DNA of 53,904 bases from Symploca sp. SIO3C6 (lineage in GTDB: Bacteria; Cyanobacteriota; Cyanobacteriia; Cyanobacteriales; Coleofasciculaceae), in the NCBI GenBank assembly GCA_010692425.1, contig JAAHHJ010000006.1:118128-172031 (forward strand), read 5' to 3'. A program made the position numbers and the translations under genes. Shown piece by piece: positions 8,773 through 17,456 of the stretch. Position 1 is the stretch's first letter; the number at the start of each line of letters is the position of its first letter. The notes under the pieces were generated by a model. That model had not been told where the DNA came from. It saw only the letters and a program-made list of their open reading frames with translations, and searched no databases.

Positions 8773-10866
8773 ATGAATGCTAAAGCAGTTTCCTCAGCTT
8801 CCCACGACATAAAATCTCAAGTAGCGGTGACTCAAAACCACACAGTGCAAGTACCGGCTGAACCTGTAGCTGTTGAGTATAGCTCCACTCAGGCATCAGA
8901 GTCAGAAGCCTCGATAGCCAAGGAAGTTAAACAAGTAGGCGAGACGGAAGCTTTGCGCTACGATCCAGTCGCAATCTCAGCTACTTACAGCAAGATGCCA
9001 CTGCAGGTTTTGGGGCGGACTCTCAATACTGTTTTACCGTTAGCTTCTTTTGCTTTCGGCATGTGGTGGGACCGCTTTTGGGCACGCCAGGAGTCGAATC
9101 AGCGCCGTCGAGCTATTCAACTGCGGGAAACTTTAACTAATTTGGGACCTGCTTATATCAAGGTAGGACAGGCACTATCAACGCGACCGGATTTAGTTTC
9201 GCCAGTTTTTTTAGAAGAATTGACTAAACTGCAAGATCAATTGCCACCGTTTCCCAATGAAGTCGCCTACAGATTTATTGAGGAAGAATTAGGCGATCGC
9301 CCCGATCAGATTTATGCTGAACTTACGCCGCAACCGGTGGCAGCAGCCTCTTTAGGACAGGTGTACAAAGGCAAGCTTAAAACTGGGGAAACGGTGGCAG
9401 TGAAGGTACAGCGCCCAGGATTAGCACAGCGTATTGCTCTCGATGTCTATATTCTCAGAAGCCTTGCCATCTGGGCGCAGAAAAATATTAAGCGCTTGCG
9501 TAGTGACTTGGTGGCAATTATGGATGAGTTTGGTAATCGCATCTTTGAGGAAATGGATTACCAGCAAGAGGGACGAAATGCTGAACTATTCGCCAAGTTT
9601 TACGGTCACATTGCTGAAATTTATGTTCCCCGAATTTACTGGCAATATACAGGACGTCGCGTCCTAACTATGGAGTGGATTACTGGCACCAAACTGACTG
9701 ATATGCGGGCAATTATGGCACAAGAAATTGATGCCAAACATTTGATAGAAGTTGGGGTTCAATGTTCGCTCAGGCAGCTGTTGGAACACGGTTTCTTCCA
9801 TGCTGATCCTCATCCTGGTAATTTGCTGGCAACTCCTGAAGGTAAACTTGCCTACATTGATTTTGGCATGATGAGTCAGGTTAAGCCTTATCAGCGCTAC
9901 GGTTTGATTGAGGCAGTGGTTCACTTAGTAAATCGCGATTTCTCAGGGTTAGCACATGACTATATTAAGTTAGAGTTTTTGACAGAAGATACTGACCTAA
10001 CGCCGATTATCCCTGCACTGGCTAATGTCTTTAATGATGCCTTGGGAGCGAGTGTGGCAGAACTAAATTTTAAGAGTATTACTGACCAGTTATCGGCTTT
10101 AATGTATGAGTATCCTTTCCGAGTGCCGGCTTACTATGCACTGATTATTCGCTCTTTGGTAACTTTAGAGGGGATTGCGATTAATGTTGATCCTAATTTT
10201 AAGGTACTAAGTAAAGCTTATCCTTATGTAGCCAAGCGATTGTTAACTGATACATCACCTCAATTAAGGGCTTCTTTGAAGGATTTGCTATTTAAGGAAG
10301 GTAGTTTCCGCTGGAATCGTTTGGAGAATTTATTGCGTAATGCTGGTCAATCACCCGATTATGATATTAATAAAGTCTTAGATCAGACTCTAGATTTTCT
10401 GTTCTCAGAACGAGGTGCCTTCATTCGCGAAAATTTGATTGATGAAATTGTCAAGGCTGTAGATACTTTTGGGCGTCGGACTTTCGTCAATTTAGCCTAT
10501 TCTCTGAGTGAAAGAGCAGGATGGAGTCTCAATCAGAACTCAGAGGTGAAGACCGATGGTATAGGGAATACAGAGAATATTAAAAGGATTTGGGATATTC
10601 TTAAAGAAACTCCTGGTTTTGACCCACTGCAGTTGGTACCAGTGATCCCCCAAATCTTGATGAAGCCGGAAACTCAGCAAATGGGACAAAAAATTGCTGG
10701 TCGTTTAGCTCAGCGGGTGATAGCGCGGCTAATTCGGGAAGCTTTGCTAGAGGATACCCCTGAAGAGGTGTTACAAAATGGTCATAGGGCAGTGTCTGAG
10801 CGGGTTACTGCTAATGGTAATGACCATAAGACATCTTCTCAATTAGCTCTACCCGCTGGCAAGTGA
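8773..10866 (+). CDS. ABC1/AarF/UbiB-family atypical protein kinase
   Basis: A 697-residue member of the ABC1 (UbiB/Coq8) family, ATPase-like atypical kinases linked to quinone and prenyl-lipid metabolism. A variable N-terminus of about 110 residues precedes the hallmark KVGQALSTRPDLVSP (KxGQ motif, about 128-145). The Ala-rich loop AAASLGQVYKG, VAVKVQRPG, HADPHPGN and YIDFGMM follow in the expected order. The C-terminal 250 residues are helical, as in cyanobacterial and plastid members. Cyanobacteria carry several paralogues, so I give no gene symbol. No strong Shine-Dalgarno sequence precedes the ATG. The gene is divergent from recN. Confidence 0.93.
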   Translation: MNAKAVSSASHDIKSQVAVTQNHTVQVPAEPVAVEYSSTQASESEASIAKEVKQVGETEALRYDPVAISATYSKMPLQVLGRTLNTVLPLASFAFGMWWDRFWARQESNQRRRAIQLRETLTNLGPAYIKVGQALSTRPDLVSPVFLEELTKLQDQLPPFPNEVAYRFIEEELGDRPDQIYAELTPQPVAAASLGQVYKGKLKTGETVAVKVQRPGLAQRIALDVYILRSLAIWAQKNIKRLRSDLVAIMDEFGNRIFEEMDYQQEGRNAELFAKFYGHIAEIYVPRIYWQYTGRRVLTMEWITGTKLTDMRAIMAQEIDAKHLIEVGVQCSLRQLLEHGFFHADPHPGNLLATPEGKLAYIDFGMMSQVKPYQRYGLIEAVVHLVNRDFSGLAHDYIKLEFLTEDTDLTPIIPALANVFNDALGASVAELNFKSITDQLSALMYEYPFRVPAYYALIIRSLVTLEGIAINVDPNFKVLSKAYPYVAKRLLTDTSPQLRASLKDLLFKEGSFRWNRLENLLRNAGQSPDYDINKVLDQTLDFLFSERGAFIRENLIDEIVKAVDTFGRRTFVNLAYSLSERAGWSLNQNSEVKTDGIGNTENIKRIWDILKETPGFDPLQLVPVIPQILMKPETQQMGQKIAGRLAQRVIARLIREALLEDTPEEVLQNGHRAVSERVTANGNDHKTSSQLALPAGK

Positions 10867-10914
10867 TCAGGTTTTTTATAAACTGTCTGCATTTAACTTA
10901 ATAAGAAGGGGGAT

Positions 10915-10954
10915 GGGGAGATGGGGAGATGGGGAGATGGGGAGATGGGGAGAT
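10915..10954. repeat. Octamer microsatellite (GGGGAGAT)5
   Basis: Five copies lie just after the ABC1 kinase gene. The repeat contains ATG codons and could give an artificial in-frame extension (MGRWGDGEMG) to the following gene, whose true start is further in. Confidence 0.85.
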
Positions 10955-10985
10955 GGGGAAAGGAGTTAAATACTTTTATAAGTCT

Positions 10986-11864
10986 ATGTCTGAACTAGAA
11001 GAAGCAGTTAAATTTATTAAGAGTATAGAAAGGAAACATTCTGGAAAGTCTACCTATGAAATCGCTAATATACTACGGGGTTATACTAGAAAAGCTTACA
11101 CAACTAGATTGTGGAATACGGCAACTGGATATGATCAAGAATATATTAGTGGGGAATTTGAGGGCAAGCTTAATCCAAATAATCTAGTTGTAAGCGGTGA
11201 GGTTACTGACTTTGGTCACTTCATTGCTGCGCTCTCAGACCAAATAAATCAGCCAGGGATAAAATGGTCAGATTTAAATGGCTGGACAGGTGATTATAGT
11301 TCATGGTCTGGAGATATTGGTTCGGCAATTGTGGTGTTTCGTTCCCAGTATGAAAATATCAGAATTCAAACTTTAGAAGAGGGGTTAAATCGGTTTGCTA
11401 GAGATTCTGATTATGCTGCCGATATTGCTGCTTACGTAGTTGGATCCCTAATTAATTCGAGGAGAATCGGCTCTATTTCTCAGGCAATTATTCAGTATGA
11501 TTACATTCCCTATTTAAATCATGTCAGAACTTTCATTAAGAAACGTTTTGGCACAATCATTAAAGGTAACAGTTTACAAAGACCAGCAATTTTAGAAGCT
11601 CAGATTAGTCGTTCTGTCGCCAATTTAATTAGATTTTCTAATATCCCAGAACTGTGGGAATCTGTCCAAGATTACCTCCAGTCAGAATCAGAATTAGAAT
11701 TTTCAAGTTTGGTTCAGCCTTCCAGAAGTGATTTGTTAAAAGGTTCTTTACATTTTCTTACTCACATTGTCAATAAGGGAGGTTTAAACAGTTTGCGATT
11801 TAAGCCTTACCAGATACCAGCAATCCCTTGGTTAGGTACCTTTAATTATCAAGTGAGTGTATAA
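10986..11864 (+). CDS. Unrecognised conserved-looking protein, 292 residues
   Basis: I do not recognise this protein. It begins MSELEEAVKFIKSIERKHSG, has no signal peptide or membrane segment, and shows several Trp/Gly-rich patches (GWTGDYSSWSGDIG near residue 100) followed by a helical C-terminal half. I prefer the ATG at 10986. An in-frame ATG at 10929 lies inside the GGGGAGAT microsatellite, and that extension would be low-complexity. AAGGAG at about 10959 is rather far (about 20 bases) from the chosen ATG, so the start is uncertain. It stands alone between the ABC1 kinase gene and a 750-base AT-rich spacer. Confidence 0.6.
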   Translation: MSELEEAVKFIKSIERKHSGKSTYEIANILRGYTRKAYTTRLWNTATGYDQEYISGEFEGKLNPNNLVVSGEVTDFGHFIAALSDQINQPGIKWSDLNGWTGDYSSWSGDIGSAIVVFRSQYENIRIQTLEEGLNRFARDSDYAADIAAYVVGSLINSRRIGSISQAIIQYDYIPYLNHVRTFIKKRFGTIIKGNSLQRPAILEAQISRSVANLIRFSNIPELWESVQDYLQSESELEFSSLVQPSRSDLLKGSLHFLTHIVNKGGLNSLRFKPYQIPAIPWLGTFNYQVSV

Positions 11865-11907
11865 AAATAATTTGTTGATTACCTAAATGTTTGCTAGAAA
11901 TACTTTT

Positions 11908-12008
11908 TAAGTAATAAGTAATAAGTAATAAGTAATAAGTAATAAGTAATAAGTAATAAGTAATAAGTAATAAGTAATAAGTAATAAGTAATAAGTAATA
12001 AGTAATAA
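11908..12008. repeat. Heptamer microsatellite (TAAGTAA)n, about 14 copies
   Basis: About 14 uninterrupted 7-base units lie downstream of the unrecognised protein. It is a simple sequence repeat with no spacers and so not a CRISPR. The surrounding 11865-12611 spacer is very AT-rich and otherwise holds only a possible short peptide frame. Confidence 0.9.
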
Positions 12009-12132
12009 ATGTTTAGATTGTTAGTTATTACTTTAAGTCAGGCTATTTGTAGCGTCTTTTTTTTATTTCATATAATATTTAGTGGTGAGGGATATGCTGA
12101 GATAATCACTCAGACATGGGGAGGACTTAATC

Positions 12133-12198
12133 ATGGTTGATGCCATGGAGAAGACGAGCAATCAGGAAACGGTAACTGCTGTTGTATTTTTTAGATAG
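12133..12198 (+). CDS. Possible 21-residue peptide with a strong ribosome site
   Basis: ATG at 12133 is preceded by GGGGAGGA at the normal distance and opens a frame MVDAMEKTSNQETVTAVVFF that ends in TAG at 12198. It lies in the long leader region before the ammonia-lyase gene. I recognise no family. The strong Shine-Dalgarno sequence is the only positive evidence. It could be a leader peptide, a remnant or chance. Confidence 0.25.
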   Translation: MVDAMEKTSNQETVTAVVFFR

Positions 12199-12611
12199 TT
12201 CCATGATTACAAACATCAAGCCCGAACTTACGTAGGCATAAATTTTTAAGACCCAATCGCCATATTTTTTAGAGTAAGACAGCTTGAAAGACAAGGTAGT
12301 ACTTAAGAACTAAATGACTTCAGTTAAAACAAGACTGCATGCTTGTCAGAATAGTTTCTTTTACTCGATTTTTATATTTATAGTATTCTTTTATTGATTT
12401 CATATTAATAGGGTATGGAAACTGGATTTATAAAGAGACTGAAGTTGCTGTTTTTGTTGTAGTTTCGATATTTACAGATACTACGTTCAAAATAATTATT
12501 TTTTTTCTTATTTTCCTTAATTTCACTTAAAAAAAAATATTTTTAAATTACTATTAAAACTAAATAAAACTTTTTTGAAGAACACCAGATACATAATAAG
12601 AATTTGAGATC

Positions 12612-14318
12612 ATGGCAGAAATAGCTAATGTTAAAGCTGTAGATAAGCAGCACTGTACATTCTTGTCTGAAAATCAACTTAATGCTCTGATTTTGGGTGA
12701 CTGTAATTTAACAATTGACGAAGTTATTAGTGTTGCACGTCGTGGCGTGAAAGTACATTTAACTGACCAAGAGGATATATTACAGGGCATCCAAGCATCT
12801 AGCGACTTCATTGCTGAAGCCGTAAAATTGGGCAGGCCAATTTATGGAGTTACTACTGCTTTTGGCGGTATGGCTGATGTTATAGTTCCCCCTGAAGAGG
12901 CTACAGCTTTACAGAATAATCTTATTAGATACCATCGGGTTGCAGCGGGTCAGTGTCTACCAATTTCCTGTATAAGAGCAGCAATGCTTTTACGTGCTAA
13001 CTCACACATGCATGGAGCATCTGGCATACGAATTGAAATTATTCAACGCCTTTTGACTTTTCTCAATGCAGGGGTTACACCATATGTATATGAATTTGGC
13101 TCTATCGGTGCTAGCGGTGATTTAGTTCCTTTATCTTATATAGTTGGGGCATTAATTGGGATGAAAGCTCCCTGTTATATGGTTGACTTCAATGGAGAAG
13201 CAATGGAAGCCCCAAAAGCTTTAAAACTTCTTGGCTTGGAACCACTGACTTTACTGCCTAAAGAAGGATTGGCTATGATCAATGGGACTTCGGTAATGAC
13301 TGGCATTGCCGCTAATTGTGTGTACGATGCTAAAGTTTTATTAACTTTAACAATGGCAGCACATGCCTTAATGATTCAGGGTTTGAATGGAACAAATCAA
13401 TCATTTCACCCTTTTATTCATCAGTTAAAACCCCATTATGGACAAAAATGGGCAGCTGACCAAATGTTAAAGTTGCTGATGGGTTCACAATTAATTCGTC
13501 ATGAGTTAAATGGTTGTCATGACTATCGAATTAATCAATTAATTCAAGACCGTTATTCCCTTCGTTGTTTGCCACAGTACATAGGGCCTATTGCTGACGG
13601 AATTCTGCAGATTGCACAACAAATTGAAGTTGAAATCAACTCGGTAACTGATAACCCTTTAATTAATGTTGAAAATCAAGCTTCTTATCACGGAGGAAAT
13701 TTTCTTGGGCAATATGTTGGCGTAGGGATGGATCAACTGCGCTACTATCTCGGTTTGTTAGCTAAACATCTAGATACGCAAATTGCCCTCCTAGTGACGC
13801 CAGAATTTAATGGAGGGCTTTCGGCATCGTTAGTTGGCAATTCTAAACGTCTGGTTAATTTAGGACTAAAGTCATTGCAATTGACTGGAAACTCAATCAT
13901 GCCACTGCTAACTTTTTATGGCAATACGATAGCTGATCGTTTTCCTACCCATGCTGAACAATTCAACCAAAATATCAATAGTCAAGGATGTATTTCAGCT
14001 ACGTTAGCAAACCGTTCAATAGAAATTTTTCAGCACTATATAGTAATTGCATTGCTCTTTGGTGTACAAGCTGTTGACCTACGTACTTACGCTTTAATGG
14101 GTCATTATGACGCTCGTCAGAGCCTTTCACCAGAAACTTTAAAGCTATACCTAGCGATACATGAATTAATTGGAAAGGAGCCGTCTGGGGAACGTCCCTA
14201 CATATGGAACGATGATGAGCAAGCAATAGATAAACATATAGCTCAACTTACCACTGACTTTAAGGGTAGTAATCGTCTTTTGCAAGCAGTCAGTGATATT
14301 TTCATCAACTTAAACTGA
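12612..14318 (+). CDS. MIO-type aromatic amino acid ammonia-lyase (PAL homologue with altered pocket)
   Basis: A 568-residue homologue of Anabaena phenylalanine ammonia-lyase (567 residues), with collinear numbering. It should eliminate ammonia from an aromatic amino acid to give a trans-cinnamate. The MIO-forming triad is Ala167-Ser168-Gly169 in GSIGASGDLVPLSY. Catalytic Tyr78 sits in IYGVTTAFGG, and the NGTSVMTG and QDRYSLRC motifs are intact. The pocket differs from AvPAL: Trp106-Phe107-Leu108 are Arg106-Tyr107-His108 (LQNNLIRYHRV). Tyrosine lyases carry His-Leu and histidine lyases Ser-His at the equivalents of 107/108, so the true substrate probably has a polar para group. 4-Aminophenylalanine or 4-nitrophenylalanine would fit the neighbouring genes. 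An aminomutase activity cannot be excluded. It is the first gene of the island. The ribosome site before the ATG is weak (GAG). Confidence 0.9.
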   Translation: MAEIANVKAVDKQHCTFLSENQLNALILGDCNLTIDEVISVARRGVKVHLTDQEDILQGIQASSDFIAEAVKLGRPIYGVTTAFGGMADVIVPPEEATALQNNLIRYHRVAAGQCLPISCIRAAMLLRANSHMHGASGIRIEIIQRLLTFLNAGVTPYVYEFGSIGASGDLVPLSYIVGALIGMKAPCYMVDFNGEAMEAPKALKLLGLEPLTLLPKEGLAMINGTSVMTGIAANCVYDAKVLLTLTMAAHALMIQGLNGTNQSFHPFIHQLKPHYGQKWAADQMLKLLMGSQLIRHELNGCHDYRINQLIQDRYSLRCLPQYIGPIADGILQIAQQIEVEINSVTDNPLINVENQASYHGGNFLGQYVGVGMDQLRYYLGLLAKHLDTQIALLVTPEFNGGLSASLVGNSKRLVNLGLKSLQLTGNSIMPLLTFYGNTIADRFPTHAEQFNQNINSQGCISATLANRSIEIFQHYIVIALLFGVQAVDLRTYALMGHYDARQSLSPETLKLYLAIHELIGKEPSGERPYIWNDDEQAIDKHIAQLTTDFKGSNRLLQAVSDIFINLN

Positions 14319-14424
14319 AGAAGTTAGGACTTAGGCACCAACTTCATAACTCTCTTCTATCAGTCTCTGAGAATTACACTCACAATCAAACTCTCAAAGC
14401 ACTCATAATTACCTAATTAAGGAT

Positions 14425-14487
14425 TTGAGCTATGTTTGCTGAGAATTACGCTCAAAAACATAGCTCAAGTGAAAAAAATCTTTTCAC
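14425..14487. repeat. Two adjacent stem-loops downstream of the lyase gene
   Basis: TTGAGCTATGTTT (14425-14437) pairs perfectly with AAACATAGCTCAA (14456-14468). GTGAAAA (14469-14475) then pairs with TTTTCAC (14481-14487). Either might act as a transcript end or a processing structure, though neither has a classical T-run. The gene-free stretch 14319-15104 also holds a palindrome and a dispersed repeat. Confidence 0.5.
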
Positions 14488-14535
14488 ATCAGGGTTTCAG
14501 CCATTGTGATCGCCCAGAGTGATAGAAGCTTTCTA

Positions 14536-14578
14536 GGAAAGCGATTGGCTTCGCCACTGCCAAAGGCAATCGCTTTCC
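14536..14578. repeat. Palindromic element with 12-bp perfect arms
   Basis: GGAAAGCGATTG at 14536-14547 is the exact inverse of CAATCGCTTTCC at 14567-14578, with a GC-rich 19-base centre. It looks like an intergenic palindromic repeat. A spurious open frame crosses it. Confidence 0.55.
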
Positions 14579-14680
14579 CTATGGATGTAAAGAAACATTT
14601 CTGTTTCTTAGGAGCAGCTCCACAAGGGGGAAGTCAAAAGTCAAGAATCAAAAGTCAAAAGTATCAAACACCCTCGCTAA

Positions 14681-14763
14681 GTACCTGGAGAAAAATAAAG
14701 TTTACTGGTTGAGGCAGGGTGTAGGTTGTAGGGTAATTTTGACGGATTTCATAATTCTTTACA
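14681..14763 (+). repeat. Dispersed intergenic repeat, copy 2
   Basis: The same block as at 131-212 (inverse) and 49624-49682: GTACCTG, then AAGTTTACTGGTTGAGGCAG, a GGTGTAGG-rich core, and GACGGATTTCATAATTCTTT. It lies between the lyase gene and the aminodeoxychorismate synthase gene. Confidence 0.7.
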
Positions 14764-15113
14764 TAGATCCATTTATTTATGTCCGACTACTTACGAAGGA
14801 AATAAACTAGTCAAATCCTCCTTTCTTCTGCCTTGGAACCCTCTGCCTCCTGACTTGAAAGAGGGTGTAGGATGTGGGGTTTAGGGTGTAGGGGAAATAA
14901 CCTTCTTTAATGCTTGATGATGAAAAAGTTTTTTCATCGGGACTGCCTTGTTTTTTGAAAGAGGTATGGGTAGGGTGAGTAACCAATTGGCTTACCTATA
15001 GATAGCGTTTGATCTAGTCATCTACGTAAGTCTTATCAATTTAATAAAAAATGAATTAAAAAAAATTGAATAGAGTTTGCTCAAAAAAATTATAAAATTT
15101 TGAGGTGTCAGTT

Positions 15114-17273
15114 ATGAAGACGTTACTAATCGATAACTACGATTCTTACACTTTCAATCTGTATCAAATGATTGCAGAAGTAAATGGAGAGCCTCCGATT
15201 GTTATACGTAATGATCAATTAATATGGTCTGAACTACAAGATTTATCATTTGATAATATAGTAATTTCTCCAGGTCCTGGACGTCCAGAAAATCAAAAAG
15301 ACTTTGGTATTTGTCAACAGGTTATTGAAGAAATAGATGTTCCTTTGCTAGGTGTCTGCCTTGGTCATCAGGGAATCGGTCACATATTTGGAGGCAAAGT
15401 TACCTATGCTCCTGAAGTTATGCATGGACGTTTAAGTGCAATCTATCACAACGAATCAGAATTATTTTCAGGAATTCCTCAAGGGTTTTCTGTTGTTCGC
15501 TATCACTCTTTAGTTGTTTCGCTAACATTACCTGAAACTCTAGAAAAAACTGCTTGGACAGCAGATGGAATTATCATGGGTTTACGCCATCGGTCGAGAC
15601 CAATTTGGGGTGTACAGTTCCACCCTGAGTCTATTGGTACTGACTACGGTCATCGCTTGCTAAAAAACTTTAAGGATATTACTACACAGCATTCTAAACA
15701 ACAACAAATAAAGCCAAATACAACACATCAAAAGTTTTCCATTGTTCCCACTGGTCATCTGCCTCAATTCCGTAATCAAAATTATGAAGTTCATAGTCGC
15801 AAGCTAAATATTTATCCAGATACTGAACAAGTATTTATTAATCTATTTGGAGATGAGCCACTTGCTTTCTGGCTCGATAGCAGTCTGGCAGATCCAAAAC
15901 TCTCTCGTTTCTCATTTATGGGAGACGGTAGCGGTTCAAACAGTCGGTTAGTTCAATATAATCTTCAGCGTGGAGAAGTGAGTGTTACCCAAGCTAAGCA
16001 GTTAACTGTGTACAAGGAGAGTATATTTGAATATTTAAAGCGAGAAACTGAGTTGCTTTACTATCGCTGTGATCAGCTTCCTTTTGACTTCAATTGTGGT
16101 TTTGCTGGTTACTTCGGTTATGAACTCAAGGCAGAATGTGGAGGCACGTTGAAAAACCCTTCATTGTTACCTGACGCGAGTTTTATTTTAGCAGATAGAT
16201 TAATTGTATTCGATCACCAAGAACTAACAATCTACTTGTTGTGTCTAACGAAAAAGGGGCAAAAGTATGAGGCTGAGGCTTGGTTTCAAACTACAGAGCA
16301 GCAATTAAATACACTTCCTCCTTTAAAGCCAGTTACTGTGGAAAACACTCAGAAACCAGTCACTTTTTGCTTCAGCCGTCCATACCAAAACTACTTGGAG
16401 GATATCCAACAGTGTCTCTATGAAATTTCCCAAGGAGAAAGTTATGAAGTCTGTTTGACTAATAAAATTTATACAGATAGTAAGCCCAATCCTTTAGTAC
16501 TTTATCGAACCTTGCGCCGAACTAATCCAGCTCCTTACTCAGCATTTTTCCGTTTTGAAGATATTACCCTTCTTAGCTCTTCTCCAGAGCGATTTTTAAA
16601 AATTGATCGCAACAGTTACGTTGAATCTAAGCCAATTAAAGGAACAAAAGCACGGGGAGTAAATGCTGAAGCAGATAGAGAAATACAGGAAAGTTTAAAA
16701 AATGGTGAGAAAGATCGAGCTGAGAACTTAATGATTGTTGATCTGCTACGGAATGACTTAGGACCTGTATGCGAAATAGGTAGCATTCATGTACCAAAAT
16801 TAATGAATGTCGAAACTTATACCACCGTACATCAATTGGTGAACACTATTGGCGGTCACCTTCGTTCAGACATGAGAGCGATTGATTGTATCCGTATGGC
16901 CTTTCCTGGTGGCTCGATGACGGGTGCTCCTAAACTGAGAAGAATGGAAATTATTGACCGACTTGAAGGAGAGGCACGGGGTATTTACTCGGGGGCAATT
17001 GGTTTTCTGGGACTCAATGGCACAGCAGATTTGAATATTGTAATCCGCACAATTGTAATGACCCCAACTGAAACTACTATCGGAGTGGGAGGAGCGATTA
17101 TTGCTCTATCCGATCCTCAGATGGAATTTGATGAAATACTTCTCAAGGCACAGGCTTTAATTCGTGCTATTTTGCTTACGGTTCATGGGGAGATTAATCC
17201 TAATTTATACCAAATTACTGGGACTCCTTTGGCTAAGCATGCTGTTCAATTCAAAGAGCAAATTGCCTCTTAA
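15114..17273 (+). CDS. Fused 4-amino-4-deoxychorismate synthase (PabA-PabB fusion, PapA type)
   Basis: Converts chorismate and glutamine to 4-amino-4-deoxychorismate. Residues 1-190 form a class I glutamine amidotransferase, with nucleophile Cys82 in LLGVCLGHQG and the catalytic His/Glu in VQFHPES. From about 220 a PabB-like N-terminal region leads into the chorismate-binding domain (about 440-700), with the motifs PERFLKI, ESKPIKGTKARG, MIVDLLRNDLG, FPGGSMTGAPK and IYSGAIGF. The Lys of PIKGT is the PabB signature. Anthranilate synthases have Ala there (PIAGT), so TrpE is disfavoured. The GATase-first fusion of about 720 residues matches PapA of antibiotic clusters. ATG at 15114 is chosen because GAGGTG sits six bases upstream. 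A GTG at 15105 overlaps that ribosome site. It commits chorismate to the aminophenylalanine branch encoded by its neighbours. Confidence 0.93.
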   Translation: MKTLLIDNYDSYTFNLYQMIAEVNGEPPIVIRNDQLIWSELQDLSFDNIVISPGPGRPENQKDFGICQQVIEEIDVPLLGVCLGHQGIGHIFGGKVTYAPEVMHGRLSAIYHNESELFSGIPQGFSVVRYHSLVVSLTLPETLEKTAWTADGIIMGLRHRSRPIWGVQFHPESIGTDYGHRLLKNFKDITTQHSKQQQIKPNTTHQKFSIVPTGHLPQFRNQNYEVHSRKLNIYPDTEQVFINLFGDEPLAFWLDSSLADPKLSRFSFMGDGSGSNSRLVQYNLQRGEVSVTQAKQLTVYKESIFEYLKRETELLYYRCDQLPFDFNCGFAGYFGYELKAECGGTLKNPSLLPDASFILADRLIVFDHQELTIYLLCLTKKGQKYEAEAWFQTTEQQLNTLPPLKPVTVENTQKPVTFCFSRPYQNYLEDIQQCLYEISQGESYEVCLTNKIYTDSKPNPLVLYRTLRRTNPAPYSAFFRFEDITLLSSSPERFLKIDRNSYVESKPIKGTKARGVNAEADREIQESLKNGEKDRAENLMIVDLLRNDLGPVCEIGSIHVPKLMNVETYTTVHQLVNTIGGHLRSDMRAIDCIRMAFPGGSMTGAPKLRRMEIIDRLEGEARGIYSGAIGFLGLNGTADLNIVIRTIVMTPTETTIGVGGAIIALSDPQMEFDEILLKAQALIRAILLTVHGEINPNLYQITGTPLAKHAVQFKEQIAS

Positions 17274-17294
17274 AAACTGTTAATAATTTGCATC

Positions 17295-17401
17295 TAAATA
17301 GGTGGCTTTAAATAAAAATTAAACTGTAATCAGGTCTTAATGTTGAAGTTTAATATACCCTTGTTTAACAATTGTTTAATTATTTTAAACCTGCCTACTT
17401 A
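17295..17401. mobile_element. MITE-like palindromic element, TAAGTAGG family, copy A
   Basis: A 107-bp element whose left end TAAATAGGTGGCTTTAAAT is the imperfect inverse of its right end TTTAAACCTGCCTACTTA. Copies with the same ends lie at 22400-22503 and 29294-29422. It fills the spacer between the aminodeoxychorismate synthase and the AurF-like gene. It has no coding capacity. Confidence 0.6.
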
Positions 17402-17456
17402 ACAAAAAACACCTCTCAAATAAAAGAAAAGTTTGATAACTAATAAGGAGTTTTCC

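Noticed and set aside
10929-10985. N-terminal extension of the 292-residue unknown protein
   Set aside because: It would be translated from the GGGGAGAT microsatellite (MGRWGDGEMG), a composition artefact.
11908-12008. TAAGTAA tract considered as an origin iteron array
   Set aside because: Uninterrupted 7-base units without DnaA boxes or a replication gene; simple slippage repeat.
12612-14318. Histidine ammonia-lyase
   Set aside because: Overall sequence and length follow Anabaena PAL throughout, and there are no hut genes; only the 107/108 pair departs from PAL.
14506-14712. Open frame of 68 codons after the lyase gene
   Set aside because: It runs through a palindromic element and a dispersed repeat and has no ribosome site or protein-like composition.
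15114-17273. Anthranilate synthase (TrpE-TrpG fusion) or 2-amino-2-deoxyisochorismate synthase (PhzE)
   Set aside because: The chorismate-binding domain carries PIKGT, the Lys-containing PabB signature, and the neighbours are PapB- and PapC-like. PhzE also has the GATase at the C-terminus.
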